Shown in pieces: positions 57,026 through 64,000 of a DNA stretch of 64,000 nucleotides. Below the pieces are notes generated by a model that was not told the DNA's origin, did no database searches, and saw nothing but the letters and a program-made list of their open reading frames with translations. How positions within the stretch are numbered: position 1 is the stretch's first letter; the number at the start of each line of letters is the position of its first letter. The position numbers and the translations under genes were made by a program. The stretch comes from a virus: positions 1-64,000 of the IMG/VR virus record IMGVR_UViG_3300036828_000198. One strand, written 5' to 3'.

Positions 57026-57511
57026 TCAGATCCTCTCGAAGAACATGGATGCACGAGCGTTGACGACAGCTGGTGCCGTGAGCCTAATAGAGAACCCGTT
57101 ACTGACTGCAGCGTCGGGAACGTCACCGAGCGGGCAGTCATACACGACCGTACCACCGTTAGGCGTAAGCAGGTACGCGTCAACGTTGGTCTGAACCGTA
57201 GGCTCAGACGAACAGTTGTACCCACCAGTGAATCCGAGCGTGATAGCCCGACCGTATATCTGCTGAATGTTAGGCGTAGTCGCTAGGTTCGTGTTACCAG
57301 TACCTGCAGTGGAGTTAGTCGCTGCAGTGTTGTAGTTCAGCTCTACGAAGACCGGAACGGCAGAAGCAGTGACACCGTCAAAAGACAGACGATACTTCTT
57401 CCAGTCCATACCGAAGTTCGCAGTACCCGTAACGAATATAATCGTCTTAGCCGTAGCAGCAAGAAGACCTACAGCTGCGCCTGTCTGCGCTGAATACCCT
57501 GCCTTTGCCAT
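57026..57511 (-). CDS. Virion structural protein, 161 aa
   Basis: Beta-rich, begins AKAGYSAQTGAAVGLLAATA and ends FSIRLTAPAVVNARASMFFERI. Such proteins are frequent near portal genes in actinophages and are probably head or tail surface subunits. One base of spacing to the next gene. Confidence 0.6.
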   Translation of the reverse strand: MAKAGYSAQTGAAVGLLAATAKTIIFVTGTANFGMDWKKYRLSFDGVTASAVPVFVELNYNTAATNSTAGTGNTNLATTPNIQQIYGRAITLGFTGGYNCSSEPTVQTNVDAYLLTPNGGTVVYDCPLGDVPDAAVSNGFSIRLTAPAVVNARASMFFERI

Positions 57512-57520
57512 TGTCCGTCC

Positions 57521-57925
57521 TTAACTCGTAGTAGCCGTAGCTACTGAGTAGTTCACTGTTCCAGCAGCTCCCGTACTCGTCTGCTGAAGAGTAACTACAT
57601 ATATCTGACCCGGAATAGTAGGTGGAGTTGCCGCTATAAGCGGATCGTCTACCGAGAACGGAATAGAGTAAGTAGTAGACGCAGTCGTTGTGAGTACCTG
57701 TGCGACGCCTACTAGCGTTCCGACTAGGCTCGCACGCCTTACACGCAGTGTAACTGCAGTAGTCAGAGTACCTGTAGAGTAATTAACGAATCCATCTACG
57801 ATGACATGACTAAGAAGCAGTCCGCCAGGTTCTGCTGGAAGCGGAACACCTGGCAATGTCATAGCTACGAATTCAGCAGTAGCTGCGCCTGCAAGTCCAG
57901 TTGCCGACGCGACTGATCTCTTCAT
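57521..57925 (-). CDS. Virion accessory protein, paralog 1, 134 aa
   Basis: ATG 57925 with AGGAGG. Shares order and motifs with the next gene at 57936: SxAxAxPxTAEF/G, LLLSHVIVDGFVNYSTGT, PTIPGQIYVVTLQQTSTGA, NYSVATAT. The pair is a tandem duplication. Beta-sandwich fold suggested. Confidence 0.6.
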   Translation of the reverse strand: MKRSVASATGLAGAATAEFVAMTLPGVPLPAEPGGLLLSHVIVDGFVNYSTGTLTTAVTLRVRRASLVGTLVGVAQVLTTTASTTYSIPFSVDDPLIAATPPTIPGQIYVVTLQQTSTGAAGTVNYSVATATTS

Positions 57926-57935
57926 ACCTTTCCTC

Positions 57936-58349
57936 CTAGTTCGCAGTCGCGTGAGCAACGGCGTAGTTCGAAGCACCAGCAACAGTCGCTGGTCCTGCTG
58001 ACTGCTGAACTGTCAGCACGTACTGCTGACCTGGTACATTAGGCGGAGTTGTCTGAATGACAGGATCGTCAGCCATTATTGCTAGGGACTGAGGAGCTCC
58101 AGCTGCACATGCAACTACTAGAGCCGCTCCGATCAGTGTACCTGCAATAGTAGTGCCTCTGCGCAACCTGACTGTTAGCTGTGTAGCTCCTGTTCCAGGA
58201 GTAAAGTTGACAAATGCATCAACTACGAGATGACTCCACAATATCCCAGAAGCCTCTCCCTCTACAGGAACGAACGGAAGAGTTAGAACTACACCTTCAG
58301 CCGTAATAGGGCTAGCGATTGCTGACCCAGAGACTACAACCCTCTGCAT
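57936..58349 (-). CDS. Virion accessory protein, paralog 2, 137 aa
   Basis: ATG 58349 with AAGGAG. Pattern SGILWSHLVVDAFVNFTPGTG ... NVPGQQYVLTVQQSAGPA ... NYAVAHATAN parallels the protein at 57521. Directly downstream of the portal gene. Confidence 0.6.
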   Translation of the reverse strand: MQRVVVSGSAIASPITAEGVVLTLPFVPVEGEASGILWSHLVVDAFVNFTPGTGATQLTVRLRRGTTIAGTLIGAALVVACAAGAPQSLAIMADDPVIQTTPPNVPGQQYVLTVQQSAGPATVAGASNYAVAHATAN

Positions 58350-58365
58350 GCTTTTCTCCTTGTCA

Positions 58366-60405
58366 TTACTGGCCCCTTCTGTTACCCTTGCCTGAACTGT
58401 CACCCTTGCCAGTAGACGGAGCAACAGTTCCAGGCTTAGTTTGCCTTGGTAGCCCAACCCTAGGCGGCTTCGGAGGCGGTACATTAGGCCCAGGAACGTT
58501 AGCGTTTTGCTTATGCTGTGCACCTACACCTGCACCAGACTGTTGCTGCTGTCCAGGCTGAAGACCAATCGGCCCCTTGATCTGTTCGGGTTGCGATGGC
58601 TGCGCTGGCGGAGGCTCACTAGGCGTTGCTGGCTGTCCAGGCATATTTGCCGGCAAAGTCTGGTGTCCGGGACCTGGCTCTTCACTAGGTGCAGGCTGAA
58701 TCTTCTGCGGGTTAGTCTGTGCAGGAGTACGAACCAGACGAGCCGTAGCAGTGTTAACAGGTGGAAGACCCATCTCATCCCGGATCTGGTTCTCCAGATC
58801 ATCATCTGGAACAATAATACCTGCACCGACATAGTTCCTAAGCGTAAAGCTCTGAGTACGCCAGTCTTCCTGCTCGCCAATCCTCTTGGCGTATACCTCA
58901 GGATATACGGATCTAGTCCAGTTAAAGTCAACCAGCTGAGGAATGGCATACTTGTTCACTACATCCAGTAGGATGTCAGCCGTAAACCTTGTTGCCTTCA
59001 GGAACATCGTGTGTTGCTCTTCAATGTCCGTCTTCTCAGTGACCATAAACTGACCCAGGATGCCCTGAGGAATCATCTGATCATGGTGCTTAATGCTCGG
59101 AATGCAGTCAACCGGGTGACCCTTAAGCTCAGCGAATGCCAACGTCCACAATGGAGGCAGTACAACATGGGCTCGATCGTTTGTCCTAAGGTTTCGACCT
59201 AGCTGGTCAGCTAGCTTCAAGTCATCGTTAGAATATCCTACAGGAAGAGATACGACAGGGATACCAATACCATGCCGTTCCTTCTGAATAGCATCGATCT
59301 TATACAGGTTATCCTTGTAGTACCAGTGCTTATAGGCAGACCTGAGAATAGATATACCTTCTACGTTACCTGCTTCCTTGTCAAAGGAGAACACTATCAG
59401 CTTGCTAATTGGAATGTTAATCCACCTAGAGAACGCTTGAATAGTTCCACCCTGGAAGGTAGGCGGAATGCTCTGAGGACCACCAGCAACAGCTGCCTCA
59501 CCAGGCCAAACTGGAGGAGCCCACATGTCTACCGAAAGAGGTCCACCATTTATGTCGTAGAACCATTCCTTGACATCCATCGGGTGCCTAGGCGCGAACT
59601 TCTTCCAACAGATCTTGCCTCTAGCACTAGGATCATTGGTTACATTCTCGCCATAATCGAACACTTTCTCGAACATATAGTAGCCGAAGTCCAACATAAG
59701 CAGGGCTTCAGTGACAAATTGGGACCAGGACATAGACGTCCACTTGGTCAGGTTGTTCCAAACAAAGTTCGCAATGTTTACATCTCTAGTGCTCTCACTT
59801 GCAGGCTTGATACCCCACTGAGCAGCTAGAACAGGAGTCTTAGCAAGACGCATAGTACCACGTACGGTACCATCACTCTTACGCATCTTGTCATACATAC
59901 GCAGACCCTTAAATCCGAACAGGTCTGCATTGTACTCTCTACGAGTCCAAGCCGTCCACGGTGATGCTACTGCAGTGCCCAACTCAGTACCCATAGTGTC
60001 AGAATCGCTAACACCAATGCTCTGAGACAGATCAACCCTAGTATGAGGCTTAATTGTACCGGAAGTTGCTCCAATTCCGATCCTCTGGTTGCCTGTTTCA
60101 GCAGGAAGACCAGCATATGGCTGCGGATTACTCCCAAATCCAGCAAGAGACATCTGACGATCGCCAACATCAGGAATAAGAGCACCTCTACCAGATATGA
60201 TCTCTGGCTCAGGATACCTAGGCGCAACAACAATGAACTCCCTACCAGTTTCACCACTAACAATCACCGGGTCACTGTGATTTAGGACGTCGTTAAGGTC
60301 AACCCGTTCCAAATTATTGAGGTCGAATATCTGAGCACGAATACGTGGCTTGGCAGCGCGCCTCTCCTCATCTGACAGAGATTCCACAGGCCCGTTATCA
60401 GTCAT
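58366..60405 (-). CDS. Portal protein (DUF935-like)
   Basis: 679 aa. Core RREYNADLFGFKGLRMYDKM, KSDGTVRGTMRLAKTPVLAA, FVTEALLMLDFGYYMFEKVF and the clip region EGISILRSAYKHWYYKD match Mu gp29/DUF935-like portals. The C-terminal 130 residues are Pro/Gln-rich and disordered. Forms the 12-mer at the head vertex. A weak two-box repeat covers its first codons (60362-60393). Confidence 0.85.
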   Translation of the reverse strand: MTDNGPVESLSDEERRAAKPRIRAQIFDLNNLERVDLNDVLNHSDPVIVSGETGREFIVVAPRYPEPEIISGRGALIPDVGDRQMSLAGFGSNPQPYAGLPAETGNQRIGIGATSGTIKPHTRVDLSQSIGVSDSDTMGTELGTAVASPWTAWTRREYNADLFGFKGLRMYDKMRKSDGTVRGTMRLAKTPVLAAQWGIKPASESTRDVNIANFVWNNLTKWTSMSWSQFVTEALLMLDFGYYMFEKVFDYGENVTNDPSARGKICWKKFAPRHPMDVKEWFYDINGGPLSVDMWAPPVWPGEAAVAGGPQSIPPTFQGGTIQAFSRWINIPISKLIVFSFDKEAGNVEGISILRSAYKHWYYKDNLYKIDAIQKERHGIGIPVVSLPVGYSNDDLKLADQLGRNLRTNDRAHVVLPPLWTLAFAELKGHPVDCIPSIKHHDQMIPQGILGQFMVTEKTDIEEQHTMFLKATRFTADILLDVVNKYAIPQLVDFNWTRSVYPEVYAKRIGEQEDWRTQSFTLRNYVGAGIIVPDDDLENQIRDEMGLPPVNTATARLVRTPAQTNPQKIQPAPSEEPGPGHQTLPANMPGQPATPSEPPPAQPSQPEQIKGPIGLQPGQQQQSGAGVGAQHKQNANVPGPNVPPPKPPRVGLPRQTKPGTVAPSTGKGDSSGKGNRRGQ
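60362..60393 (-). repeat. Dispersed two-box element, weak copy
   Basis: Minus strand: perfect GGGCCTGTGGA (60393-60383), but 20 bases later only GGCGCG. In sense at the portal gene start. Confidence 0.4.
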
Positions 60406-60415
60406 TATTCACCTC

Positions 60416-61951
60416 CTAGAAGTCCTTATCCATAGTAAATGTGCCGCCAAATATGGATCCTTCGTGCGAACCGAACATATCACTGTCCAAATCCATAATA
60501 CTTGTTGCAGATCTAGAATTGGCTGCTATCAGTTCACTAGTCCTATTAGGCGCTCCCCGCTCAACACCCTTTGCATTAGAAGACAGCTCTACTAGTTCAG
60601 TCGCACCTTCAGTCATTACGTCGGCTAGGCTATAACTGGCACCCATTTTGTAAAGACACACCAAAGCGTACCTCAGTGCGTCTATTGTGTGGTCTTCAAC
60701 TTTATTACCCAATTCGGGAACGTTGCGACCCTTAATTGGATCCTTGCTCCTGTAGTTCGAGAACTCCTTAGTCACGGCTCTACACGACGGATCTACGAAG
60801 AACGACGGCTCATACTCTGGCGTTCCGTACTCATCCTGACTAACTTCCCGATCAGCTCTCATGAAATCACGCATCAGCATGATACCATCTAGCCAAGTAT
60901 ATAGGGACTTCAGTTCCTTAGGCGCATAGAACGGGAACCCGAACTGCTGACCTGCAACTATTACACCCTCAGGATCTGCTGGATCTGCGAACCCCATGTT
61001 GACATGGTACCCTGGAGGGTTATCCTGAGCCTTGTACTCACCAATTGCATCAATCAAGGTCTTGTACGACTTGTAGTACACCCTCCATACGAATATTCTA
61101 TCGTCAGGCGATACCTGAAACTCTACAATGGCTAGAGGGTTAGTATAACCAAAGTCAATAGTAATGTAATTCTTCCAGGCTGGATTGAAAACATACGGAC
61201 GAATGTGCAGGAACTCGTCCCAGTCAGGGAAAATCCTGCCAACGAAGCTAGCAAAGTCAGCAGCAATTTCCTGTGAGAACCAAGCCGGATCCATAGTGGC
61301 CCGAAGCAACTCAATTTCCGAGTCTGTCTCTCCTCCGGGGTAGATATGAGAGTTTGCCCAGCTGGGAAACTTCCAGGACTCGTAGTCTGGAAGCGTAGGA
61401 TCACGACCGAAACCAAACAAGTCGTAGATCCAGTTGAACCCTTCAGGCGTAGTTGGAAAGTCTGCTGAGCCATGGAAATCAGTCAGCGCAGGCCTGATCA
61501 ACCGATCCCACGTTTCCTGCTTATGCTTGGCTGCCTCACACATAATGACATGGTGGAGACCTTCACCCACGAGTGAATCTGGGTTCTCAGCCGACTTAAC
61601 CTCTACTCTTGCACCCCAAGGGAACGCAATGAACATGTCTCCCTGGCGAACGTTGTAAGCCTTCTTTACTCTTTTGTCCCTACCGAACTTCTTCTTGATA
61701 ATCAGGTCTTTCCAGATGACACGGAACTCTTTTTCGCCCAGTCCATAGTTGGGGCCCACTAGCCATACATAGCCATCAGGAATGAGCACATGCTTCGGAA
61801 TAGCATCTCGAGCTGCCATTGTCGACTTGCCGAACCTTCGTCCGCAAGTAGCTACTCGGAACCTGGCCTTACTCCTATGAAACGACCACTGCTCCCTAAA
61901 CGGCTCGTAGCCAATTGACTTGAAGTATGCATCTACCGAAGGCATGTGCAC
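60416..61951 (-). CDS. Terminase large subunit
   Basis: 511 aa. Walker A-like GRRFGKSTMAARDA near residue 38, Walker B-like HHVIMCEAAKH, then the RNase-H nuclease acids in ITIDFGYTNPLAI, ending in HTIDALRYAL. It pumps DNA into the head and cuts it. Portal follows with an 11-base gap. Confidence 0.93.
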   Translation of the reverse strand: MHMPSVDAYFKSIGYEPFREQWSFHRSKARFRVATCGRRFGKSTMAARDAIPKHVLIPDGYVWLVGPNYGLGEKEFRVIWKDLIIKKKFGRDKRVKKAYNVRQGDMFIAFPWGARVEVKSAENPDSLVGEGLHHVIMCEAAKHKQETWDRLIRPALTDFHGSADFPTTPEGFNWIYDLFGFGRDPTLPDYESWKFPSWANSHIYPGGETDSEIELLRATMDPAWFSQEIAADFASFVGRIFPDWDEFLHIRPYVFNPAWKNYITIDFGYTNPLAIVEFQVSPDDRIFVWRVYYKSYKTLIDAIGEYKAQDNPPGYHVNMGFADPADPEGVIVAGQQFGFPFYAPKELKSLYTWLDGIMLMRDFMRADREVSQDEYGTPEYEPSFFVDPSCRAVTKEFSNYRSKDPIKGRNVPELGNKVEDHTIDALRYALVCLYKMGASYSLADVMTEGATELVELSSNAKGVERGAPNRTSELIAANSRSATSIMDLDSDMFGSHEGSIFGGTFTMDKDF

Positions 61952-61958
61952 CTCCCTT

Positions 61959-62171
61959 CTAAAGTCCTGCGAACGGTGCAGCGAAGTTGGAGTTCTCCGC
62001 TACACCAGTTGGAGTTACAATAGCCAGATAGTTCGAGTTCGAAATCGAACGCAAGCCGATCTGGATAGTGTACGTACCAGGAGGAACAGTACCACCCGAA
62101 ATGACAGGAGTACTAGCCACGCCCGCTGTAACGGTGAACGTAATCGTAGCAGTCCTGTCAGGCAGGCTCAT
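61959..62171 (-). CDS. Small beta protein, paralog A, 70 aa
   Basis: TITFTVTAGVASTPVISGGTV and GTYTIQIGLRS share layout with gene 62168 (TLTFTVTSGTPSAVSSAG, GTYTITVTGD). A tandem duplicated single beta-sandwich, perhaps virion decoration. Start overlaps the previous stop by 4 bases. Confidence 0.6.
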   Translation of the reverse strand: MSLPDRTATITFTVTAGVASTPVISGGTVPPGTYTIQIGLRSISNSNYLAIVTPTGVAENSNFAAPFAGL

Positions 62172-62368
62172 TCGATGTCGTCTCCCTTAGTGAACCCCGA
62201 CTGACCAGTTGCGCCATATGGCGTAACAATGTCAAGAGTGAATCCGGTGTTGTCACCCGTAACGGTAATGGTGTACGTACCATCTGAAAGCGTGTTGCCT
62301 GCCGAGGAGACAGCACTAGGAGTGCCAGAGGTAACCGTAAACGTGAGTGTACCAGAAGTAAACGCCAT
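62168..62368 (-). CDS. Small beta protein, paralog B, 66 aa
   Basis: Shows the same FTVT...GTYTI...IVTP.G pattern as the protein at 61959 (LDIVTPYGATGQSGF). Likely the same virion role. Confidence 0.6.
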   Translation of the reverse strand: MAFTSGTLTFTVTSGTPSAVSSAGNTLSDGTYTITVTGDNTGFTLDIVTPYGATGQSGFTKGDDIE

Positions 62369-62373
62369 GAGAC

Positions 62374-62778
62374 TTACCTTCCGAAGACGCTAGCGGGAAG
62401 CTGGTAGACGCCAACCGTGTTACCAGTTACAACGGAAATGTTCGCATTGAACAATCCGTTGACGTCATTGAAGTCCGCCGGACTGAAAGGTCCCCAGAGA
62501 TAGTTGGTGCTGTTAACTACAGCAATAGGTGGAATGGTAGCCCCAAAGCTCTCAATGGTCCTCTGGGTAAGAAAGGTAACGTTTCCTGCTCCTGCAACTC
62601 CTACGCACAGCCTAAGCAGGACCGCTCCGTTATTCGGGAACGTAAACCCAGTGTTGCCCGTTAGGACACCAGCTTCAGCTGCGGGAAGAATGTTCGGTGT
62701 AACGATGCCTGCGCCAGGAGTGCTACCAGACGCACTCCCAATCTGCGTGACTGGCGCCGCCAAAGCAAGTACTGCCAT
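62374..62778 (-). CDS. Beta-rich virion protein, 134 aa
   Basis: Ala/Val/Thr-rich (VLALAAPVTQIGSASGSTPG ... AVLLRLCVGVAGAGNVTF). First gene after the 90-base gap 62779-62868 that holds the two-box element and an AT-rich stretch with TACAAT (62815-62810 on the minus strand), which may be a promoter. Confidence 0.6.
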   Translation of the reverse strand: MAVLALAAPVTQIGSASGSTPGAGIVTPNILPAAEAGVLTGNTGFTFPNNGAVLLRLCVGVAGAGNVTFLTQRTIESFGATIPPIAVVNSTNYLWGPFSPADFNDVNGLFNANISVVTGNTVGVYQLPASVFGR

Positions 62779-62835
62779 AACCTTCTCTTTTCAGTCATTG
62801 CTTCTTATTGTACATTTCCGATATTTCTTTCGGCG

Positions 62836-62868
62836 CGGGCCCTCACAACATCAGGATTCCACAGGCCC
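62836..62868 (-). repeat. Dispersed two-box element directly after a stop codon
   Basis: TAA (62871-62869) is followed without gap by GGGCCTGTGGA (62868-62858), 15-base spacer, GGGCCCG (62842-62836). GGGCC and GGCCC ends could also form a hairpin. Confidence 0.7.
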
Positions 62869-63219
62869 TTATCTAGCCCGACCTAGGAAGTATACGACTG
62901 CTGTCACTGCAGATACCGTAATGGCTGAGCTCACACGTACCCACGCTTGGTTAACTACGCCTATAAACGGATACCGTATAGCTCCCGGAGCAGAAATGCC
63001 TGCTGGCGCTGCTAGCTCCGCCACTGGAATAGGAGTAACAAGCGTGATCCCGTTATCAGGAGACATCTGGAACGTCGGCGTAAGCGTTCCGCCTACAGTC
63101 ATAACGATCCAGAAGGCACCATCTACGTAAGCACTGAGATCAAACCAGTTACCGTTGACTGTACTGACACCTACAGCGTTCAGAGTCTGCAGAGTTATCT
63201 TGTCAGTTAGGTTCCCCAT
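62869..63219 (-). CDS. Virion accessory protein, 116 aa
   Basis: Beta-rich (DLSAYVDGAFWIVMTVGGTL, RYPFIGVVNQAWVRVSSA). No motif; ends a short leftward unit. Overlaps gene 63219 by one base. Confidence 0.6.
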   Translation of the reverse strand: MGNLTDKITLQTLNAVGVSTVNGNWFDLSAYVDGAFWIVMTVGGTLTPTFQMSPDNGITLVTPIPVAELAAPAGISAPGAIRYPFIGVVNQAWVRVSSAITVSAVTAVVYFLGRAR

Positions 63220-63401
63220 TATGCTGGCGGGTTTCTTTTCCAGGGGACCCTAAGTACCGGTCCGACACCAGAAAGCGCTAGACAGAGTAGACCGATTAGC
63301 GTAAAGGTCAGAACATCGACCTTACCTGAGCCCCATCCGAACAGATGCATCAGCAGAGCGATTGCGAATGCCAGAATGGCAATCAGCTGAGATAGAGACA
63401 T
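63219..63401 (-). CDS. Small membrane protein, two TM helices, 60 aa
   Basis: Hydrophobic helices at about residues 4-22 and 28-50 separated by GWGSGK, with a basic end (VPWKRNPPA). Such proteins among packaging genes may be holin-like or membrane effectors. Unknown. Confidence 0.55.
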   Translation of the reverse strand: MSLSQLIAILAFAIALLMHLFGWGSGKVDVLTFTLIGLLCLALSGVGPVLRVPWKRNPPA

Positions 63402-63404
63402 ATG

Positions 63405-63695
63405 TCAGTGTCCTCGATTCGCTTCGGTGGACAGTTCCTCCAGGAAGGCCTCGAGCCTACCCTGCTCGTCTCCACCCTGACCAACCGGGCCGAGGTTCCT
63501 GTCAACGATGTACTGAGCAGCCCTAAGCCTCACACTAGCAGCGATAGTGTCGTCAGTGGCCATAGTGGCAATAGACTGGGCAGCGAACGGAGCACTCTCT
63601 TCGATGATCCTCTTAGCAGCCTCAATCGGCTTCTCGGAGAAGAACTGCATCTCGTTCAGTTCCGGCTTTCCGGTTCCGCTTCCGGTCTCATCCAT
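63405..63695 (-). CDS. Terminase small subunit candidate, 96 aa
   Basis: Helical protein; EESAPFAAQSIATMATDDTI ASVRLRAAQYIVDRNLGPV is the kind of short-helix repeat seen in some small terminase subunits. It is near the promoter-proximal end of the leftward unit that includes the large subunit. Assignment is by context and style only. ATG 63695 follows GGGAGG and overlaps the micro-ORF stop. Confidence 0.5.
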   Translation of the reverse strand: MDETGSGTGKPELNEMQFFSEKPIEAAKRIIEESAPFAAQSIATMATDDTIAASVRLRAAQYIVDRNLGPVGQGGDEQGRLEAFLEELSTEANRGH

Positions 63696-63774
63696 CTGCT
63701 CGTTCGCCTCCCTTGCCTATTGTGCTTACTCTCGGTAGAGTCCTTTGAGGCCTTACGTCGAAGTCCGATGTCAT
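63688..63774 (-). CDS. 28-aa micro-protein leading the late operon
   Basis: ATG 63774 with an excellent GAAGGAG 7 bases upstream. Encodes MTSDFDVRPQRTLPRVST ... then TGA, which overlaps the next gene's ATG region. First ORF after the late promoter. Either a small protein or a translational leader. Confidence 0.5.
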   Translation of the reverse strand: MTSDFDVRPQRTLPRVSTIGKGGERADG

Positions 63775-63795
63775 CGTGAGACTCCTTCTATCTTG

Positions 63796-63825
63796 ATTTT
63801 ACCAGATGACCAACGGGAAAAGCAA
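63796..63825 (-). promoter_or_regulatory. Leftward promoter, copy 2
   Basis: Minus strand: TTGCTT (63825-63820), 18-base spacer, TAAAAT (63801-63796) inside GGTAAAATCAAGATAG (63803-63788), identical to the copy at 52683-52668. It precedes the first leftward ORF by about 20 bases. Confidence 0.65.
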
Positions 63826-63951
63826 TGGCAAGTGTCACAGTGAAGGCAAAGGTAGGAAAAGGTATAACATGAAAATCTCAAATCGCGCGAGCGAGAGCTA
63901 CTGAATTTATAAATCTTGCGATCTCGCGCGGGTATGGTTAGGCTAGAGCTA

Positions 63952-63970
63952 GCGCTCGCGCGGCGAGCGC
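63952..63970. promoter_or_regulatory. GC-rich inverted repeat in divergent region
   Basis: GCGCTCGC (63952-63959), GCG, GCGAGCGC (63963-63970), a perfect 8-bp palindrome 23 bases before the next rightward ATG. Shorter related GCGCGAG-type words occur at about 63885-63895 and 63928. Could be an operator or RNA hairpin controlling the rightward gene. The rest of 63826-63992 is AT-rich then GC-rich with no ORF I trust. Confidence 0.5.
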
Positions 63971-63992
63971 ACGACACGAAAGGAGGCGCGCG

Positions 63993-64000
63993 ATGGCTCA
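63993..64000 (+). CDS. Start of a rightward gene (partial)
   Basis: ATGGCTCA follows an ideal AAAGGAGG. Only the first two codons (Met-Ala) are visible; the gene continues beyond the window. It is divergent from the late leftward unit. Confidence 0.6.

Noticed and set aside
63771-63977. A 68-codon leftward frame covering the promoter region
   Set aside because: Ser/Arg/Cys-rich composition, no ribosome-binding site, and it would cover the promoter core.
1-64000. CRISPR arrays, integrase with attP, or insertion sequences
   Set aside because: No regularly spaced repeats, no recombinase domain and no transposase were found in this window.

Overview
The window is most likely part of a large tailed-phage genome (siphovirus) infecting an actinobacterium. 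The host guess rests on a membrane-anchored LysM + resuscitation-promoting-factor-like cell-wall hydrolase, a GH25-type lysin with an actinophage-style C-terminal tail, frequent GTG starts and actinophage-style virion proteins. Base composition looks balanced, clearly less GC-rich than most actinobacterial hosts, with GC-rich islands (about 12.7-13.1 kb, 28.1-28.3 kb, 55.2-55.9 kb) that suggest mosaic acquisition. Both ends of the window cut through genes, so the genome continues on both sides.

Layout. Positions 1-33 kb are read rightwards, in closely packed and mostly overlapping genes: (i) 0-9 kb small unknown proteins, an odd tRNA-like RNA with its halves in swapped order, two HNH-AP2 homing endonucleases and an SNF2-type helicase carrying an intein and an out-of-frame 5-nt insertion; (ii) 9-13.4 kb an envelope-directed cluster (YiiX-like hydrolase, LysM-Rpf protein, lipoprotein, membrane and secreted proteins); (iii) 13.4-21.2 kb recombination and replication (PD-(D/E)XK exonuclease, Sak4-like ATPase, SSB-like protein, RepB-like primase-helicase), interrupted by a secreted eqolisin-like gene and two related structured RNA elements; (iv) 21.2-28 kb a 7-deazaguanine pathway (FolE, QueD, QueE, QueC) with a DpdA-like base-exchange enzyme and MazG-like pyrophosphohydrolases, suggesting guanine hypermodification of the phage DNA; (v) 28-33 kb a UDG-DNA polymerase I fusion and a RuvC-like resolvase. 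A GC-rich hairpin with a T-run at 33.06-33.12 kb lies between the convergent halves.

Positions 33.1-63.8 kb are read leftwards and form the lysis and virion module. In transcription order: a small-terminase candidate, small beta-rich proteins, large terminase, portal, accessory virion proteins including a repetitive fibre, an HNH endonuclease, Mu-I-like protease with nested scaffold, capsid cement, major capsid protein, connectors, tail tube, frameshifted tail chaperone, tape measure, Dit-like protein, large tail/fibre protein with tandem glycosidase-like barrels, holin candidates and endolysin. Two identical 16-bp promoter cores start leftward units at 63.8 and 52.7 kb. Just past 63.9 kb a divergent rightward gene begins.

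The most unusual signals are: a dispersed two-box DNA element (eight strong and three weaker copies), several sitting directly after stop codons at operon ends; two genes just downstream of homing endonucleases (helicase and queE), each with a 5-nt insertion inside its most conserved motif, placed so that a 5-nt translational hop would restore the canonical protein; duplicated gene ends flanking inserted genes; and the scrambled tRNA-like locus.
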